In this document: positions 37,940 to 46,889 of the stretch, in pieces
How the letters are laid out: every line of letters begins with the position of its first letter
How positions within the stretch are numbered: the stretch's first letter is position 1
Assembly (NCBI GenBank): GCA_009777345.1
Contig: WRMB01000008.1
Location: 1-64,000 of the forward strand
From: Micrococcales bacterium
GTDB taxonomy: Bacteria; Actinomycetota; Actinomycetes; Actinomycetales; Cellulomonadaceae
Length of the DNA: 64,000 nucleotides
Direction: 5' to 3'
Notes under the pieces: generated by a model
Told to the model about the DNA's origin: nothing
Database searches by the model: none
The model's input: the letters and a program-made list of their open reading frames with translations, nothing else
Translations under genes and position numbers: made by a program

Positions 37940-38141
37940 TGCTGGTTCGTGCCTGGGCTGGTTCGGGCCCAGGCTCAGGACCCCGACGGCTCTTCCTGGT
38001 CCGTCGCGATCCGTCGAACCCCGCCCGGGCAGGACCGCGGCAGCCCTGGCCGGGCGCGGACCTCCCGCACCGGACCCATCTCAGCAGGGCGGCCTGAGGC
38101 GTCCCTGGACAGAACCTTGGAGCGGCCTGGGAGTCACGCCG

Positions 38142-39956
38142 TCACCGGGTGAGCAGGCCGATCGCCTCCACGGTGCGGGTCGCCAGGGCCAGGGCCAGGT
38201 CGCGACGACCGGCCCGGTCCACCCGCACCTCGACCAGCGACAAGCCTGGGAGGGGTGACTCCAGCACCGGTTCCAGGTCGTCGGCGTCGGCCACCAGCTG
38301 GTACCGCAGGCCGTAGGCCTGGGCCAGCGCGTTCAGGTCCACGTCGTGCGGGGTGGCGAACACCCGCTCGAAGACGTCCCGGTAGGCGTCCTGGCCCGGT
38401 TCCAGGGTGTGGAAGATCGACCCGCCCTCGTCGTTGGCGACCACCAGCTGCACCGACGGCTCGGCGTCGTGGGTCGGGACCAGCAGCCCGCCGACGTCGT
38501 GCAGGAACGTCAGGTCGCCGAGCAGGGCGCGCACCCGCCGGTCGGGCATGGCCAGCGCCACCCCGGCCGCGGTCGACACCGTGCCGTCGATGCCGGACAG
38601 GCCGCGGTTGGCCAGCACCACCGGGGAGTCCTCCCAGCGGGCCACCAGGTCCAGGTCACGGATGGGGTGCGACGCCCCGGCGACCAGCACGTCGTCCGGC
38701 CGGGAGGCCCGCGCCACCGCCCGGGCCAGGAACGGCCCGGTGATCCGCGGCTGGGTGCGGAAGCGCCGCTGACGGCTGCGGGTGTCCTCGACCTCGTCCA
38801 GCACCTCGTCGATGGCCTCGCCGGCCGCGTCGTCGGCGGCGGTCCACTCCCGCAGCCAGGCGTCCGGGCTGGAGCGTCCGGACCGCATCCGGGTCGGCAC
38901 CTCGGTGAGCACCTGGGTGGCGGCACGCATCGCGTCCGGCCAGTCCCGGCCGCGGGGGGCGATGACGTCCACCTCGACGTCGTCGCGGGCCAGCAGCCGC
39001 TGCACCGGCCGGGCCAGGGTCGGGCGACCCAGCACCACGACCCGGCGCACCGCCCCGCCCAGCTCGCGCAGCTCGACCAGCACCCGGTAGGCGGCGATAG
39101 CGTTCGGGCCGCCCCGGGCACCGGACGACGGTTCGGCCAGCAGCGGCCAGCCGTTGGCCTCCGCCACCTGGCGGGCCATCGGCCCGGCGCCGTCCCCGGC
39201 CAGCAGCACCGTCGGCTGGTCGCGCACGTGGTGCAGCGGCCCGGACCCGGGCGACTGCGGCTCGGCGTCCGCCATGGCCGAGGTGCGCGGGGTGACGACC
39301 GTCAGGCCCCGCACATCCGGTTCCGGCCAGGGCACCGTGCTGGGTGTCAGCGGCGGACGGTAGGCCAGGTTGAGGTGCACCGGTCCCGGGCTCCCGGTGC
39401 GGGCACCGAGCGCCGCGGCCACCGCCCGGGAGGCCAGCTGGCGCAGGTCGCGCGCCTCGTCGCGGGCACCGGTCGGGGCGGGCTGGTCGACGGTCAGCCG
39501 GGTGGCCGGACCGAACACGTGGACCTGGTCGGTGACCTGGTTGGCGCCGACGCCCCGCAGCTCGTGCGGACGGTCGGCGGTGAGCAGCAGCAGCGGCAGG
39601 CCCGCGTGGTGGGCCTCCAGCACCGCGGGCAGGAGATTGGCCACGGCGGTGCCGGACGTCGTGACCACGGCCACCGGGCGCATGTCGTAGTCGGCCTCCA
39701 GACCCTTGGCCAGACCCAGGGCGAGGAACCCGGCGGAGCGTTCGTCGACCCGCACGTACAGGTTCAGCGGCGGTACCTGGTCGGGGCGTTCGTCGTCCGG
39801 CAGGGCGGCATCGGCCAGCGCGAAGGCCAGCGGACCGCTGCGCGACCCCGGGCACAGCACGACGTCGCGCAGACCGAGCGCGGCCAGAGTCTGGAGCAGC
39901 ACCCGCGCCGCCGCGACAGCCGGAGGTTGCACCGTCGGTTCGGGACTCGCAGCCAT
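38142..39956 (-). CDS. menD: SEPHCHC synthase (2-succinyl-5-enolpyruvyl-6-hydroxy-3-cyclohexene-1-carboxylate synthase)
   Basis: The thiamine-diphosphate enzyme of 604 residues joins isochorismate and 2-oxoglutarate. It begins with the family pattern VLLQTLAALGLRDVVLCPGSRSGPLAFALA and has DERSAGFLALGLAKG with the cofactor-activating Glu. It continues with VTTSGTAVANLLPAVLEA, LTADRPHELRGVGANQ, and near the C-terminus the diphosphate site with LGDLTFLHD and NDEGGSIF. ATG at 39956 starts shortly before the conserved region. It follows menC after a 202-base spacer that holds no gene. Confidence 0.96.
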   Translation of the reverse strand: MAASPEPTVQPPAVAAARVLLQTLAALGLRDVVLCPGSRSGPLAFALADAALPDDERPDQVPPLNLYVRVDERSAGFLALGLAKGLEADYDMRPVAVVTTSGTAVANLLPAVLEAHHAGLPLLLLTADRPHELRGVGANQVTDQVHVFGPATRLTVDQPAPTGARDEARDLRQLASRAVAAALGARTGSPGPVHLNLAYRPPLTPSTVPWPEPDVRGLTVVTPRTSAMADAEPQSPGSGPLHHVRDQPTVLLAGDGAGPMARQVAEANGWPLLAEPSSGARGGPNAIAAYRVLVELRELGGAVRRVVVLGRPTLARPVQRLLARDDVEVDVIAPRGRDWPDAMRAATQVLTEVPTRMRSGRSSPDAWLREWTAADDAAGEAIDEVLDEVEDTRSRQRRFRTQPRITGPFLARAVARASRPDDVLVAGASHPIRDLDLVARWEDSPVVLANRGLSGIDGTVSTAAGVALAMPDRRVRALLGDLTFLHDVGGLLVPTHDAEPSVQLVVANDEGGSIFHTLEPGQDAYRDVFERVFATPHDVDLNALAQAYGLRYQLVADADDLEPVLESPLPGLSLVEVRVDRAGRRDLALALATRTVEAIGLLTR

Positions 39957-40158
39957 CCGCCCATTGTGCCAAGACCATGACCCCCACGATCCACGGGTGG
40001 GTGACGACGGCACCCGATCCGGTGACCGGTGAGGCAGTTTCATCCCATGCCACCCGTTCGGCTGCACCCCTGCCAGCGGCAGACCGATCAGGATGCCGCG
40101 GTTCGCGGCTCCCGCCGATCCACCCGGCTGGGGATCGGCGTGGAACCCCCGAGCCGGG

Positions 40159-41088
40159 CTATCTGGTGACTGCCGCGACCCGGCGGGCCCAACGCTCGAC
40201 CAGCGCGTCCGGCACCTCCGGCGGCGGCAGCACCGGGGTCGGGCGGCGCACCGCGATCTGGCCGTCGACCGGCAGCAGCGGGTCAGCCACCACGTCGGCG
40301 GCCAGCAGCGCCGCGGTGCCCAGCCCGCAGGCATAGGGCAGATCGGGCAGCGCCGCGGCCAGGGCCAGCCCGGCGGCCAGACCCACCGACGACTCCAGCG
40401 CCGAGGACACCACCACCGGCAGCCCCACCCGTTCAGCCAACTCCAGGCAGGCCCGCACCCCACCCAGCGGCTGCACCTTGAGCACGACGACGTCCGCGGC
40501 CTGCGCGGCGACCACCGCCAGCGGGTCGTCGCTGCGCCGGACCGACTCGTCGGCCGCGACCGGCACATGCGTCCGACGGCGCAGCGCGGCCAGGTCGGCC
40601 ACGGTCGGCACGGGTTGCTCGGCGTACTGCAGTCCCCCGGCGGCCCGGTCCAGGACTTTCAGCGCGGTCACCGCGGTGTCCACGTCCCAGGCGGCGTTGG
40701 CGTCCACCCGGATATGCCCGGCCGGGCCCAGCGCGTCGCGCACCGCCTCGACCCGGGCCTGGTCGTCGGCCAGGCACTGCCCGGGTTCGGCGACCTTGAC
40801 CTTGGCGGTGCGGCAGCCCGACGCGGCCACCATCTGGTGCGCCCGCCCGGGGTCGACTGCGGGCACGATGGCGTTGACCGCGACGCTGTCGCGCACCGGG
40901 TCGGGCCAGCCGGTGTCGGCGGCCTCCCGGGCGGCCCGCCACCACGACCGGGCCTCGGCGTCGTCGTAGTCCCAGAACGGGGAGAACTCCCCCCAGCCGG
41001 CATCACCGCGCACCAGCACCCCGTCCCGGGCGGTCAACCCCCGGAACCGCGCCCGCAGCGCCACCTGGTACACGACAAGATCGCTCAC
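40159..41088 (-). CDS. menC: o-Succinylbenzoate synthase
   Basis: The 309-residue enolase-superfamily enzyme dehydrates SHCHC. It shows the catalytic lysine in TAKVKVAE, metal ligands Asp in RVDANAAWD, Glu in YAEQPV and Asp in VAADES, and the second lysine in VLKVQPLGG. GTG at 41088 has GGGAGGGAA eight bases upstream. It lies 40 bases after ilvA on the same strand. Confidence 0.95.
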   Translation of the reverse strand: MSDLVVYQVALRARFRGLTARDGVLVRGDAGWGEFSPFWDYDDAEARSWWRAAREAADTGWPDPVRDSVAVNAIVPAVDPGRAHQMVAASGCRTAKVKVAEPGQCLADDQARVEAVRDALGPAGHIRVDANAAWDVDTAVTALKVLDRAAGGLQYAEQPVPTVADLAALRRRTHVPVAADESVRRSDDPLAVVAAQAADVVVLKVQPLGGVRACLELAERVGLPVVVSSALESSVGLAAGLALAAALPDLPYACGLGTAALLAADVVADPLLPVDGQIAVRRPTPVLPPPEVPDALVERWARRVAAVTR

Positions 41089-41128
41089 CGTTCCCTCCCG
41101 CGATCGACAGTCCGTCGGTGGGCGACCG

Positions 41129-42415
41129 TCATGGGGCCACCAGGAACCGGTAGGCCGTCGAACCGGGGTCGATGGCTTCGACCCGCATGGGAGAGGCGGC
41201 CATGCGGGCCAGGAGGTCGGGCAGGGTCGCCGGGTCGCCCAGCTCGACACCGACCAGGGCGGGGCCGGTCTCCCGGTTGGAGCGTTTGACGTACTCGAAC
41301 AAGGTGATGTCGTCGTCCGGGCCGAGCACCGAGTCCAGGAACCGGCGCAGCGCACCAGGTTCTTGGGGGAAGTCCACCAGGAAGTAGTGCTTGCGGCCCT
41401 CGTACACCAGGGCCCGTTCGAGGATCTCGGCGTACCGGGACACGTCGTTGTTCCCGCCGGAGACGACCGCGACGACGGTGCTGCCCGGTGCCAGCTCGAC
41501 CAGGCCCAGACCGGCCGGGGCCAGCGCGCCCGCCGGTTCGGCGATGATCCCGTCCGACTGGTACATGGCCAGCATCTGGGCGCAGACCCGGCCCTCGGGC
41601 ACGGTCAGCACCGGCGGGGCGTGCTGGGCGACGACGGCGTAGGTCAGGTCCCCGGCCCGACGCACCGCCGCCCCGTCGACGAACCCGTCCAGCACGGCCA
41701 GCTCGACCGGGTGCCCGGCTTCCAGCGCCCGGCTCAGGGTGGGCGCACCCGCCGGTTCGAAGCCGACGACGCGGGTGTCCGGTGCGCGTTCGGCCAGCCA
41801 GGTCAGGCACCCGGCCAGCATCCCGCCCCCGCCGACCGGCAGCGCCAGCACGTCCGGCGCGGCACCGAGCTGGTCGACGACCTGCGCGGCCACCGTGCCC
41901 TGACCGGCGACGGTACGCGGGTCGTCGAACGCGGGCACCAGCACCGCCCCGGTGCGGGCCGCCTCGTCGGCCGCGGCGGCGGCGGAGTCGTCGTAGGTGT
42001 CGCCGGTCACCACCAGCTCGATCCACCCGGCACCGATCACCCGCATCCGCATCCGTTTCTGCCGCGGCGTCGTGGACGGCACGAACACCCGCCCACGCAC
42101 TCCCAGCCGGGCACAGGCGAACGCCACCCCCTGACCGTGGTTACCCGCACTGGCGGTGACCACCCCGGCGGCGCGGGCCGCGTCGTCCAGCTGGGCGACG
42201 AGGTTGTACGCCCCCCGGATCTTGTACGACCGGACCGGCTGCAGGTCCTCCCGCTTGAACCAGACCTCGGCCCCGGTCTCGCGGCTCAGCCGGTCGTTGC
42301 GCTCCAGCGGGGTGCACACGGCGACCCCGTCCAGCCGGACGGCGGCCGCGTCGATGTCAGCGGCGGTGACACTGCGAGCAAGCGCTGTACGGGGCACCGA
42401 GCCATTGTGGACCAC
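41129..42415 (-). CDS. ilvA: Threonine ammonia-lyase
   Basis: The pyridoxal-phosphate enzyme of 428 residues deaminates threonine to 2-oxobutyrate, the first step toward isoleucine. The PLP lysine is in SYKIRGAYN, the phosphate loop is GGGGMLAG, and SAGNHGQGVAF is typical. A single C-terminal ACT-like domain (about 340-428) with YFLVDFPQEPGALRRFL is the short-form regulatory domain, so feedback by isoleucine is likely. GTG at 42415 follows AGGGGG; a GTG six codons later is possible. Confidence 0.95.
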   Translation of the reverse strand: MVHNGSVPRTALARSVTAADIDAAAVRLDGVAVCTPLERNDRLSRETGAEVWFKREDLQPVRSYKIRGAYNLVAQLDDAARAAGVVTASAGNHGQGVAFACARLGVRGRVFVPSTTPRQKRMRMRVIGAGWIELVVTGDTYDDSAAAAADEAARTGAVLVPAFDDPRTVAGQGTVAAQVVDQLGAAPDVLALPVGGGGMLAGCLTWLAERAPDTRVVGFEPAGAPTLSRALEAGHPVELAVLDGFVDGAAVRRAGDLTYAVVAQHAPPVLTVPEGRVCAQMLAMYQSDGIIAEPAGALAPAGLGLVELAPGSTVVAVVSGGNNDVSRYAEILERALVYEGRKHYFLVDFPQEPGALRRFLDSVLGPDDDITLFEYVKRSNRETGPALVGVELGDPATLPDLLARMAASPMRVEAIDPGSTAYRFLVAP

Positions 42416-42629
42416 CCGCCGACCCCCTGGCCCCCCGGCTACCTCGGCCGCAGGCCACCGAGCCGTCAGAAAACGCTGCCACCCCGGCGCGACGAGACGC
42501 TAGGCTGAGCCAGCCGGCCTAGTCCCAGGCATCCTTCGTCTCCGAGAGGCGGCCCTTCGGGGGTTGGCCGCGGGCTTCAGGTGCTTCGCCCGGGCGATCT
42601 CCGGCTCCACGACCTTCCGAGCACCTCGA

Positions 42630-42941
42630 TCAGCCTTCCGCGAGCGCGCTCTCGAAGTCTTGCCCGCCGTAGAAGACACCGTGGATCGTCACCCCGAGCG
42701 TGGCGTCGTCGGCGTCGAAGATGATGACCACGCGTCTGCGAAAACCGATCGTCCGGAGTCCCGGCCTGAGGTCGTCTCGGCGCGAACCGCGATGAGGGAA
42801 CGTCTCCAGACTCAGGCAGTGCTCGACAATCGCGTCGACGTACGCGGCAGCGATGTCTGGGTCGGCCGCGTCGGCGATGTAGTCGCGGATGGCCGTCAAC
42901 TGGCGAGTTGCCGTCTCGGCGAAGACGACCGAGTAGCTCAT
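42630..42941 (-). CDS. parE: RelE/ParE-family toxin
   Basis: The 103-residue protein has the ParE fold pattern: SYSVVFAETATRQLTAIRDY at the N-terminus, FPHRGSRRDDLRPGLRTI in the middle, and a strand RRVVIIFDADDATLGVTIHGVFYGG near the C-terminus. ParE toxins poison gyrase; RelE toxins cut mRNA on ribosomes. The sequence lacks the full RelE catalytic set, so ParE-like is preferred. The start overlaps the antitoxin stop (ATGA). Confidence 0.85.
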   Translation of the reverse strand: MSYSVVFAETATRQLTAIRDYIADAADPDIAAAYVDAIVEHCLSLETFPHRGSRRDDLRPGLRTIGFRRRVVIIFDADDATLGVTIHGVFYGGQDFESALAEG

Positions 42942-43207
42942 GCTGCGGCTGGGCCGTTCGCCCGCAGTCGCTCTCGGACCTCATCCGCTGTGAGAGTGGC
43001 TTCCTGCCCTGCTTTGACACGGTCGTAGGTCGGGACGACGACCTCCTGAAGCCACCGCTCGACGGCGCGGTCCCGAGCCACCAGGGCACGTAGCCCGTCA
43101 CGCACGACCTCGCTGTCGGAAGCGTACTCACCAGACGCCACCTTCTTCTCGACCATCGCAGCCATCTCCAGCGGCAAGGTGATGCTCATCTGCTTCGTGG
43201 TACGCAC
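42938..43207 (-). CDS. parD: ParD-like antitoxin (ribbon-helix-helix)
   Basis: The 89-residue protein has a ribbon-helix-helix N-terminus (TTKQMSITLPLEMAAMVEKK) and SGEYASDSEVVRDGLRAL, the ParD/CopG pattern. The C-terminal half binds the toxin. GTG at 43207 is chosen because GGAGGAGG lies just upstream; an earlier ATG would put the operator palindrome inside the gene. It is transcribed with parE and is autoregulated through the palindrome at 43221. Confidence 0.88.
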   Translation of the reverse strand: MRTTKQMSITLPLEMAAMVEKKVASGEYASDSEVVRDGLRALVARDRAVERWLQEVVVPTYDRVKAGQEATLTADEVRERLRANGPAAA

Positions 43208-43220
43208 GCCGACCTCCTCC

Positions 43221-43241
43221 GAGTAGGGTTCAATCCTACTC
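43221..43241. promoter_or_regulatory. Operator palindrome of the ParDE-type pair
   Basis: GAGTAGG and CCTACTC are separated by 7 bases that themselves contain TTcAA, giving a nearly perfect 21-bp palindrome 14 bases before the antitoxin start. It is in the place expected for the antitoxin-toxin complex to bind and repress the operon. Confidence 0.65.
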
Positions 43242-43341
43242 GCACGCGGTGACCGGCACAACGTCCAGCTCGACGGCTACCTGCCGACCTCTTGCGGCAA
43301 GCGCGAGCCCCCACACTCGAACCGGCGGCAGGCAAAGCCTC

Positions 43342-44079
43342 TCATCCACCAAACAGGTCGACCAGTTTGTCCAGGCGGGCGAAGGCGGCGTCCGAGGATG
43401 TCATCCACTCGAACGTCGGGCTGTCCTCCTCCAGGCCGCGCAGGACAGTCTCGGAGTCTCCTCGTGGTGGGACGCGGAAGTACGGGTTGCCCGGAACGGG
43501 CAGCTCCGCATAGGCGGCGCACAACGCCTGGCAAGGCACGTCGCCGTCCATGACCGCCCCGCCCCGGACCCCGGCGGCAATCTGACCGAGGGGACCGATC
43601 CGGCCCTCCGGCTGTCTGTCGCCGTGCGACCACACACCGACCAGCGTGTCACTGAGCACCATGGCGTGCAGCGCCGTCGGGAGAGGCACCGGCCCGAACT
43701 CGTAGCCGTTGTCGTTGACGAAGCACTCACCGTCCGACCCGACCAGCAGCGCCCAGCAGCCCTGGTTCTCCCACCACACCACGATGCCGTCGGTGTCCCC
43801 GACCCACGCTGGTCGGTCGCGGTAGGCCGCGCCAGGCAGCTCCTCCAGTGTCGCCGGGCTGTCCTGGACGTCTTGCAGCCGGTTCCCGACGAGTAGATAC
43901 CACTCCACCAGGACCTCAGGCAGCTCACGGTCAAGCCCCGACGCTACCGCGGTGACCTCGTCGGGATCGGCGCCATCCGCAGCGGCCAACGGCTCGGCGT
44001 ACCAACGCTCGACCACCTCCGGCAACCACCGCCACCGTGGCGTGGCGAGCAGACGCGACTGGTCGGTCGACAGCACCAC
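43342..44079 (-). CDS. SMI1/KNR4-like protein (possible immunity protein)
   Basis: This 245-residue soluble protein has the features of the SMI1/KNR4 (SUKH) superfamily: LPEVLVEWYLLVGN early in the domain, followed by a strand-rich region with VVWWENQGCWALLVG. Many members are immunity proteins against polymorphic toxins or contact-dependent nucleases, but no toxin is adjacent. A TAGGAT box ends seven bases before the GTG at 44079, so its mRNA may be leaderless. The family call is moderate and based on pattern only. Confidence 0.6.
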   Translation of the reverse strand: MVLSTDQSRLLATPRWRWLPEVVERWYAEPLAAADGADPDEVTAVASGLDRELPEVLVEWYLLVGNRLQDVQDSPATLEELPGAAYRDRPAWVGDTDGIVVWWENQGCWALLVGSDGECFVNDNGYEFGPVPLPTALHAMVLSDTLVGVWSHGDRQPEGRIGPLGQIAAGVRGGAVMDGDVPCQALCAAYAELPVPGNPYFRVPPRGDSETVLRGLEEDSPTFEWMTSSDAAFARLDKLVDLFGG

Positions 44080-44152
44080 GCGCCCGATCCTATGTCTTCA
44101 GGCGGCATCCGCGATCCTGAGAGACGGGCTCTGCTGTGGCGACGGTCCGTCT

Positions 44153-44171
44153 GGCGAAGAAACTGCTTGAC
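44153..44171 (+). repeat. Dispersed repeat copy 1, GGCGAAGAAACTGCTTGAC
   Basis: This 19-base segment recurs with one deletion at 46437-46454 and with two changes at 47205-47223. All three copies lie in spacers between toxin-antitoxin or immunity modules of the island. They could be relics of one duplicated or recombining segment. Confidence 0.45.
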
Positions 44172-44239
44172 GGGACAGGTCGTCGACCGCCACGGTGAGT
44201 GCCCCGTGCTCCGCGGGGTTGGTGCGCCGAAGGGTTGTC

Positions 44240-44575
44240 GTGTCCGCAGGACGGAAGGTCCGACGCATCGTGGTGGACGGCCGGGTCTACCACTGGCAGA
44301 TCCGCCCCAGCGGTGGGCCGTGGGACTGCCTCAAGTGTCGCCTCGACCACGGATGGTCCGGACCCATCGAGCTGAGCCTGTTCCACAACCGCAGGCGCCT
44401 GTTCACCAGGTCGTTGGGCGACCTGAGGTCGGTCACCCCGTCGGTCGTCGACGAGCACGTTCGTGAGTTCCTCGCCAGTACAGACCCTGTCCCTGCGCCC
44501 GCTGCACCACAGGCGTCGGGGACCAGGGGTCGGCGCCGTCCGTACCAGCTCCGACGGCCGAGGAGAGAGCCGTGA
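44240..44575 (+). CDS. Hypothetical protein of a two-gene unit (first gene)
   Basis: The product of about 111 residues starts VSAGRKVRRIVVDGRVYHWQ and has a compact central part with CLKCRLDH, then a basic, Pro/Arg-rich tail. GTG at 44240 is preceded by GAAGG at 6 bases. Its stop overlaps the GTG of the next gene (GTGA), which supports a real coupled pair. I know short actinobacterial proteins with a similar VVDGRxYxW opening but no function for them. Confidence 0.6.
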   Translation: MSAGRKVRRIVVDGRVYHWQIRPSGGPWDCLKCRLDHGWSGPIELSLFHNRRRLFTRSLGDLRSVTPSVVDEHVREFLASTDPVPAPAAPQASGTRGRRRPYQLRRPRREP

Positions 44576-45192
44576 CGCGCCGGGAACCACTCGACGACCA
44601 GGTGCCAGTGACGTCCCTGGGCCTGTTCGACCGGTTCGCCCGGAACGCCCAGACCGGACGGTTGACGCTCCAGAGTCTCGTAGGTGGCTGCACCGAGCAG
44701 GAGCTGCGGGACGACGGTTACGAGCAGGCCGGCTGCGGGTTCTTCAAGGACGTGACGCTTCAGGACCGGGGCGAGCACGGCGGGCTCCGTGGCTGCCAGC
44801 TCCAGCGGTATCTTCACGACGACACAGAGTTCGGCGACGGCGTCGAGCTCTACAGCGGTGGGTGGCGCGGCCTGGGCGGACCCAGGCTCACCCGTCTCCT
44901 CGCACACCACCTGCGGGAGAACGGCCCGTTCACGATGACGCTCTGGGGCGACCCCCTACGCGAGCCGACACTGGACGAGGGCGTCCTCGTACTCGACGGC
45001 CGACTCAGCCTCTACTTCAGAGAACCCGATTTCGGCCGGGACCACTACTTGGTCTGGGCGATCAACCAGGGGGTGCCCGGCGGCCGCGAGCATCTCACTC
45101 TCACCAGCCCGGTCATGTCGAAGGCCATCAGACAGGTGGCGTTCCAGCGTTTCGTCGCGTTCCTGCACCGATCGGGCCTGCAGCTCGCCTAG
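44572..45192 (+). CDS. Hypothetical protein of a two-gene unit (second gene)
   Basis: The product is 206 residues, soluble and acidic to neutral, with mixed alpha/beta composition and no motif I can name. It is coupled to the preceding gene by a GTGA overlap. Both lie between a SUKH-like gene and a toxin-antitoxin pair, in an island of small accessory genes. An effector-immunity or defence role is possible but nothing in the sequence proves it. Confidence 0.6.
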   Translation: MTRREPLDDQVPVTSLGLFDRFARNAQTGRLTLQSLVGGCTEQELRDDGYEQAGCGFFKDVTLQDRGEHGGLRGCQLQRYLHDDTEFGDGVELYSGGWRGLGGPRLTRLLAHHLRENGPFTMTLWGDPLREPTLDEGVLVLDGRLSLYFREPDFGRDHYLVWAINQGVPGGREHLTLTSPVMSKAIRQVAFQRFVAFLHRSGLQLA

Positions 45193-45265
45193 ACAGGGGC
45201 AGCGACCGCGACCTACGCTGTGATGTGTAAGTCTGTGTGTGATGCGTTGTGCGTGAGGAGCTGTA

Positions 45266-45484
45266 GTGGCGACGAACCTGGCCATCGACCCGGAACTGCT
45301 GGCACACGCCCTGGCCGTCGGCGGGGAACGGACGAAGAAGGCGACGGTCACCCGGGCGCTGGAGGAGTACATCGCCCGCCGTGAGCAGCGCGCCCTGCTC
45401 GACCTGGTCGGCACGGTCAGCTGGGACGAGACCTACGACTACAAAGCCGACCGGGCCGCGCGCGACGCCAAGGCCGAGCGCTGA
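45266..45484 (+). CDS. vapB: VapB-type antitoxin
   Basis: The 72-residue protein begins ATNLAIDPELLAHALAVGG followed by RTKKATVTRALEEYI, the pattern of VapB (DUF2191-like) antitoxins, where a ribbon-helix-helix DNA-binding part is followed by a toxin-binding tail (SWDETYDYKADR). GTG AGGAG lies just upstream of the start. The toxin gene begins directly after the stop. Confidence 0.88.
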   Translation: MATNLAIDPELLAHALAVGGERTKKATVTRALEEYIARREQRALLDLVGTVSWDETYDYKADRAARDAKAER

Positions 45485-45889
45485 ATGGCAGTCCTGGTCG
45501 ACACCAGCGTGTGGTCGCTGCTGTTCCGCAAGAACGGCCCCGCACCGGAACCGCAGGTCACCGAGCTGCAACGGCTGCTGCGCGGCGACGACCTGGTCGC
45601 CACCACCGGCGTCATCGCCCAAGAGCTGTTCTACGGTCTCGGGGCCAGCGCCGACGCCGAACGGGTCGCTCGCGCCTTCCGCGCCCTGCGCTACCTGGCC
45701 CCCACCCTGGACCAGCACATCGCCGCCGCCCGGCTGCGTCGTGACCTGCGCACCACCGGAATCCAGGTGAGCAGCGCCGACGCCCTCATAGCCCACCTGG
45801 CCGCCACCCACGACCTGACCTTGCTCACCACCGACCAGGACTTCACCCACGTCGCGGCGCATGTCCCGCTACGCCTGTGGACGCCATAG
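45485..45889 (+). CDS. vapC: VapC-type PIN-domain ribonuclease toxin
   Basis: The 134-residue PIN protein has the acidic residues of the active site: Asp in VLVDTSVW (near 6), Glu in AQELFYG (near 43), Asp in SSADALIA (near 100) and Asp in LTTDQDF (near 119). VapC toxins mostly cut tRNA anticodon loops or rRNA. The ATG follows the antitoxin TGA without a gap. Confidence 0.92.
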   Translation: MAVLVDTSVWSLLFRKNGPAPEPQVTELQRLLRGDDLVATTGVIAQELFYGLGASADAERVARAFRALRYLAPTLDQHIAAARLRRDLRTTGIQVSSADALIAHLAATHDLTLLTTDQDFTHVAAHVPLRLWTP

Positions 45890-46353
45890 TGAATAGAACG
45901 ATAGATGCGCTGGTGAGGACGATCGTCCGTGGCGAGATGACTACCGGGGGCAAAGCACAGGGTCTGACGCGGGCGCAGATCGACGAGGTCGAACGTGATC
46001 AAGGATCTCCGCTCCCCGCGCCCTACCGACAGTTCTTGGCGCAGGTGGGAGGCGGGGTGGGAGGCTTCCTCCGTGGCAGTGACGTGTTCTACCCGCACAT
46101 GCTCGGCCTCGGCCAGGAAGCTCGGAGGCTGTTGGAAGAGAACAGCGTCCCGTTCGCCTGGTCCCCAGACGACCGAGTGATCATGATGCACCAGGGCTAC
46201 CAGTTCGACATGCTTCGCGGCACCGGTGAGGATTCTGAGGTCTGGTCCTACAGCGAAGGCACAGATGTCGACGTGCCGGTCAGGACCTTCGACTGTTTCG
46301 CGGACTGGTTGGCGGCGTGGGTCGAGTGCTATTCCCTCGACGTGTGGACGTGA
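45889..46353 (+). CDS. SMI1/KNR4 (SUKH) family protein
   Basis: The 154-residue protein shows a clear SUKH pattern: LTRAQIDEVERDQGSPLPAPYRQFLAQVGGGVGG split over the first helices, then DVFYPHMLGL, and a late FDCFADWLAAWVECY helix. Such proteins act as immunity or bacterial regulatory proteins. The GTG at 45889 shares one base with the vapC stop; GTG at 45877 and ATG at 45937 are alternatives. It may be co-transcribed with the VapBC-type pair. Confidence 0.75.
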   Translation: MNRTIDALVRTIVRGEMTTGGKAQGLTRAQIDEVERDQGSPLPAPYRQFLAQVGGGVGGFLRGSDVFYPHMLGLGQEARRLLEENSVPFAWSPDDRVIMMHQGYQFDMLRGTGEDSEVWSYSEGTDVDVPVRTFDCFADWLAAWVECYSLDVWT

Positions 46354-46436
46354 CACCCAGACGGCTCACCACCGGACAGGCCGAGGTCCAGGCGGATGAA
46401 TGCGGCGTCTTGATCGTCACCCACACCCTGACGAAG

Positions 46437-46454
46437 GGCGAAGAAACTGCTGAC
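46437..46454 (+). repeat. Dispersed repeat copy 2, GGCGAAGAAACTGCTGAC
   Basis: This differs from the copy at 44153 by loss of one T. It lies in the spacer between the SUKH gene and the FitB-like toxin gene. The spacer (46354-46475) shows nothing else. Confidence 0.45.
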
Positions 46455-46475
46455 AGGTTCTCCCCAGCGGTAGGG

Positions 46476-46889
46476 CTAACTCCAGTCCCAGGGGTTGAGG
46501 AGAGGAACCGGGAGGAACTCGAAGTCGGTGGTGTTGCGGGTTGCCAGACGTGCGCCGTGGGCTGCACAGACGGCGGCGATCATGCCGTCTTCGACGCTCA
46601 GGCCGCGGCCTGCCTCGCGGGCGGTCTGGCGGAAGACGGCGTAGATACGAGCGGCTTTCTCGTCGTACGGCAACCTCACCGCAATGCCTGCCAGCACGTC
46701 GTCCATCGCCTGGGTCAGACCGTCACGACGCTGGCCCGGAGGCAGCAGGTGCACCCCGGTCCACAGCTCGCCGAGGGTGATGGCCGTCACCGCGTAGCCG
46801 TCGGTCTGGGCCGCCATCCAGGCCAGGACCCGGGCCGAGGGCTCGATACGGAGCGGCTCGGAGACCACATTGGTGTCGAGGACGATCAC
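46476..46889 (-). CDS. fitB: FitB/VapC-type PIN-domain toxin
   Basis: The 137-residue PIN protein opens with VLDTNVVSEPLR (catalytic Asp), has Glu in TLGELWTG and Asp in SVEDGMIAAV, and ends with the TRNTTDFEFL pattern typical of the FitB subgroup. The product is a likely RNase. GTG at 46889 overlaps the antitoxin stop by four bases. Confidence 0.9.
   Translation of the reverse strand: MIVLDTNVVSEPLRIEPSARVLAWMAAQTDGYAVTAITLGELWTGVHLLPPGQRRDGLTQAMDDVLAGIAVRLPYDEKAARIYAVFRQTAREAGRGLSVEDGMIAAVCAAHGARLATRNTTDFEFLPVPLLNPWDWS

Noticed and set aside
42416..42629. Possible remnant gene between ilvA and parE
   Set aside because: No start, ribosome binding site or recognisable domain; nothing in this 214-base stretch can be supported.
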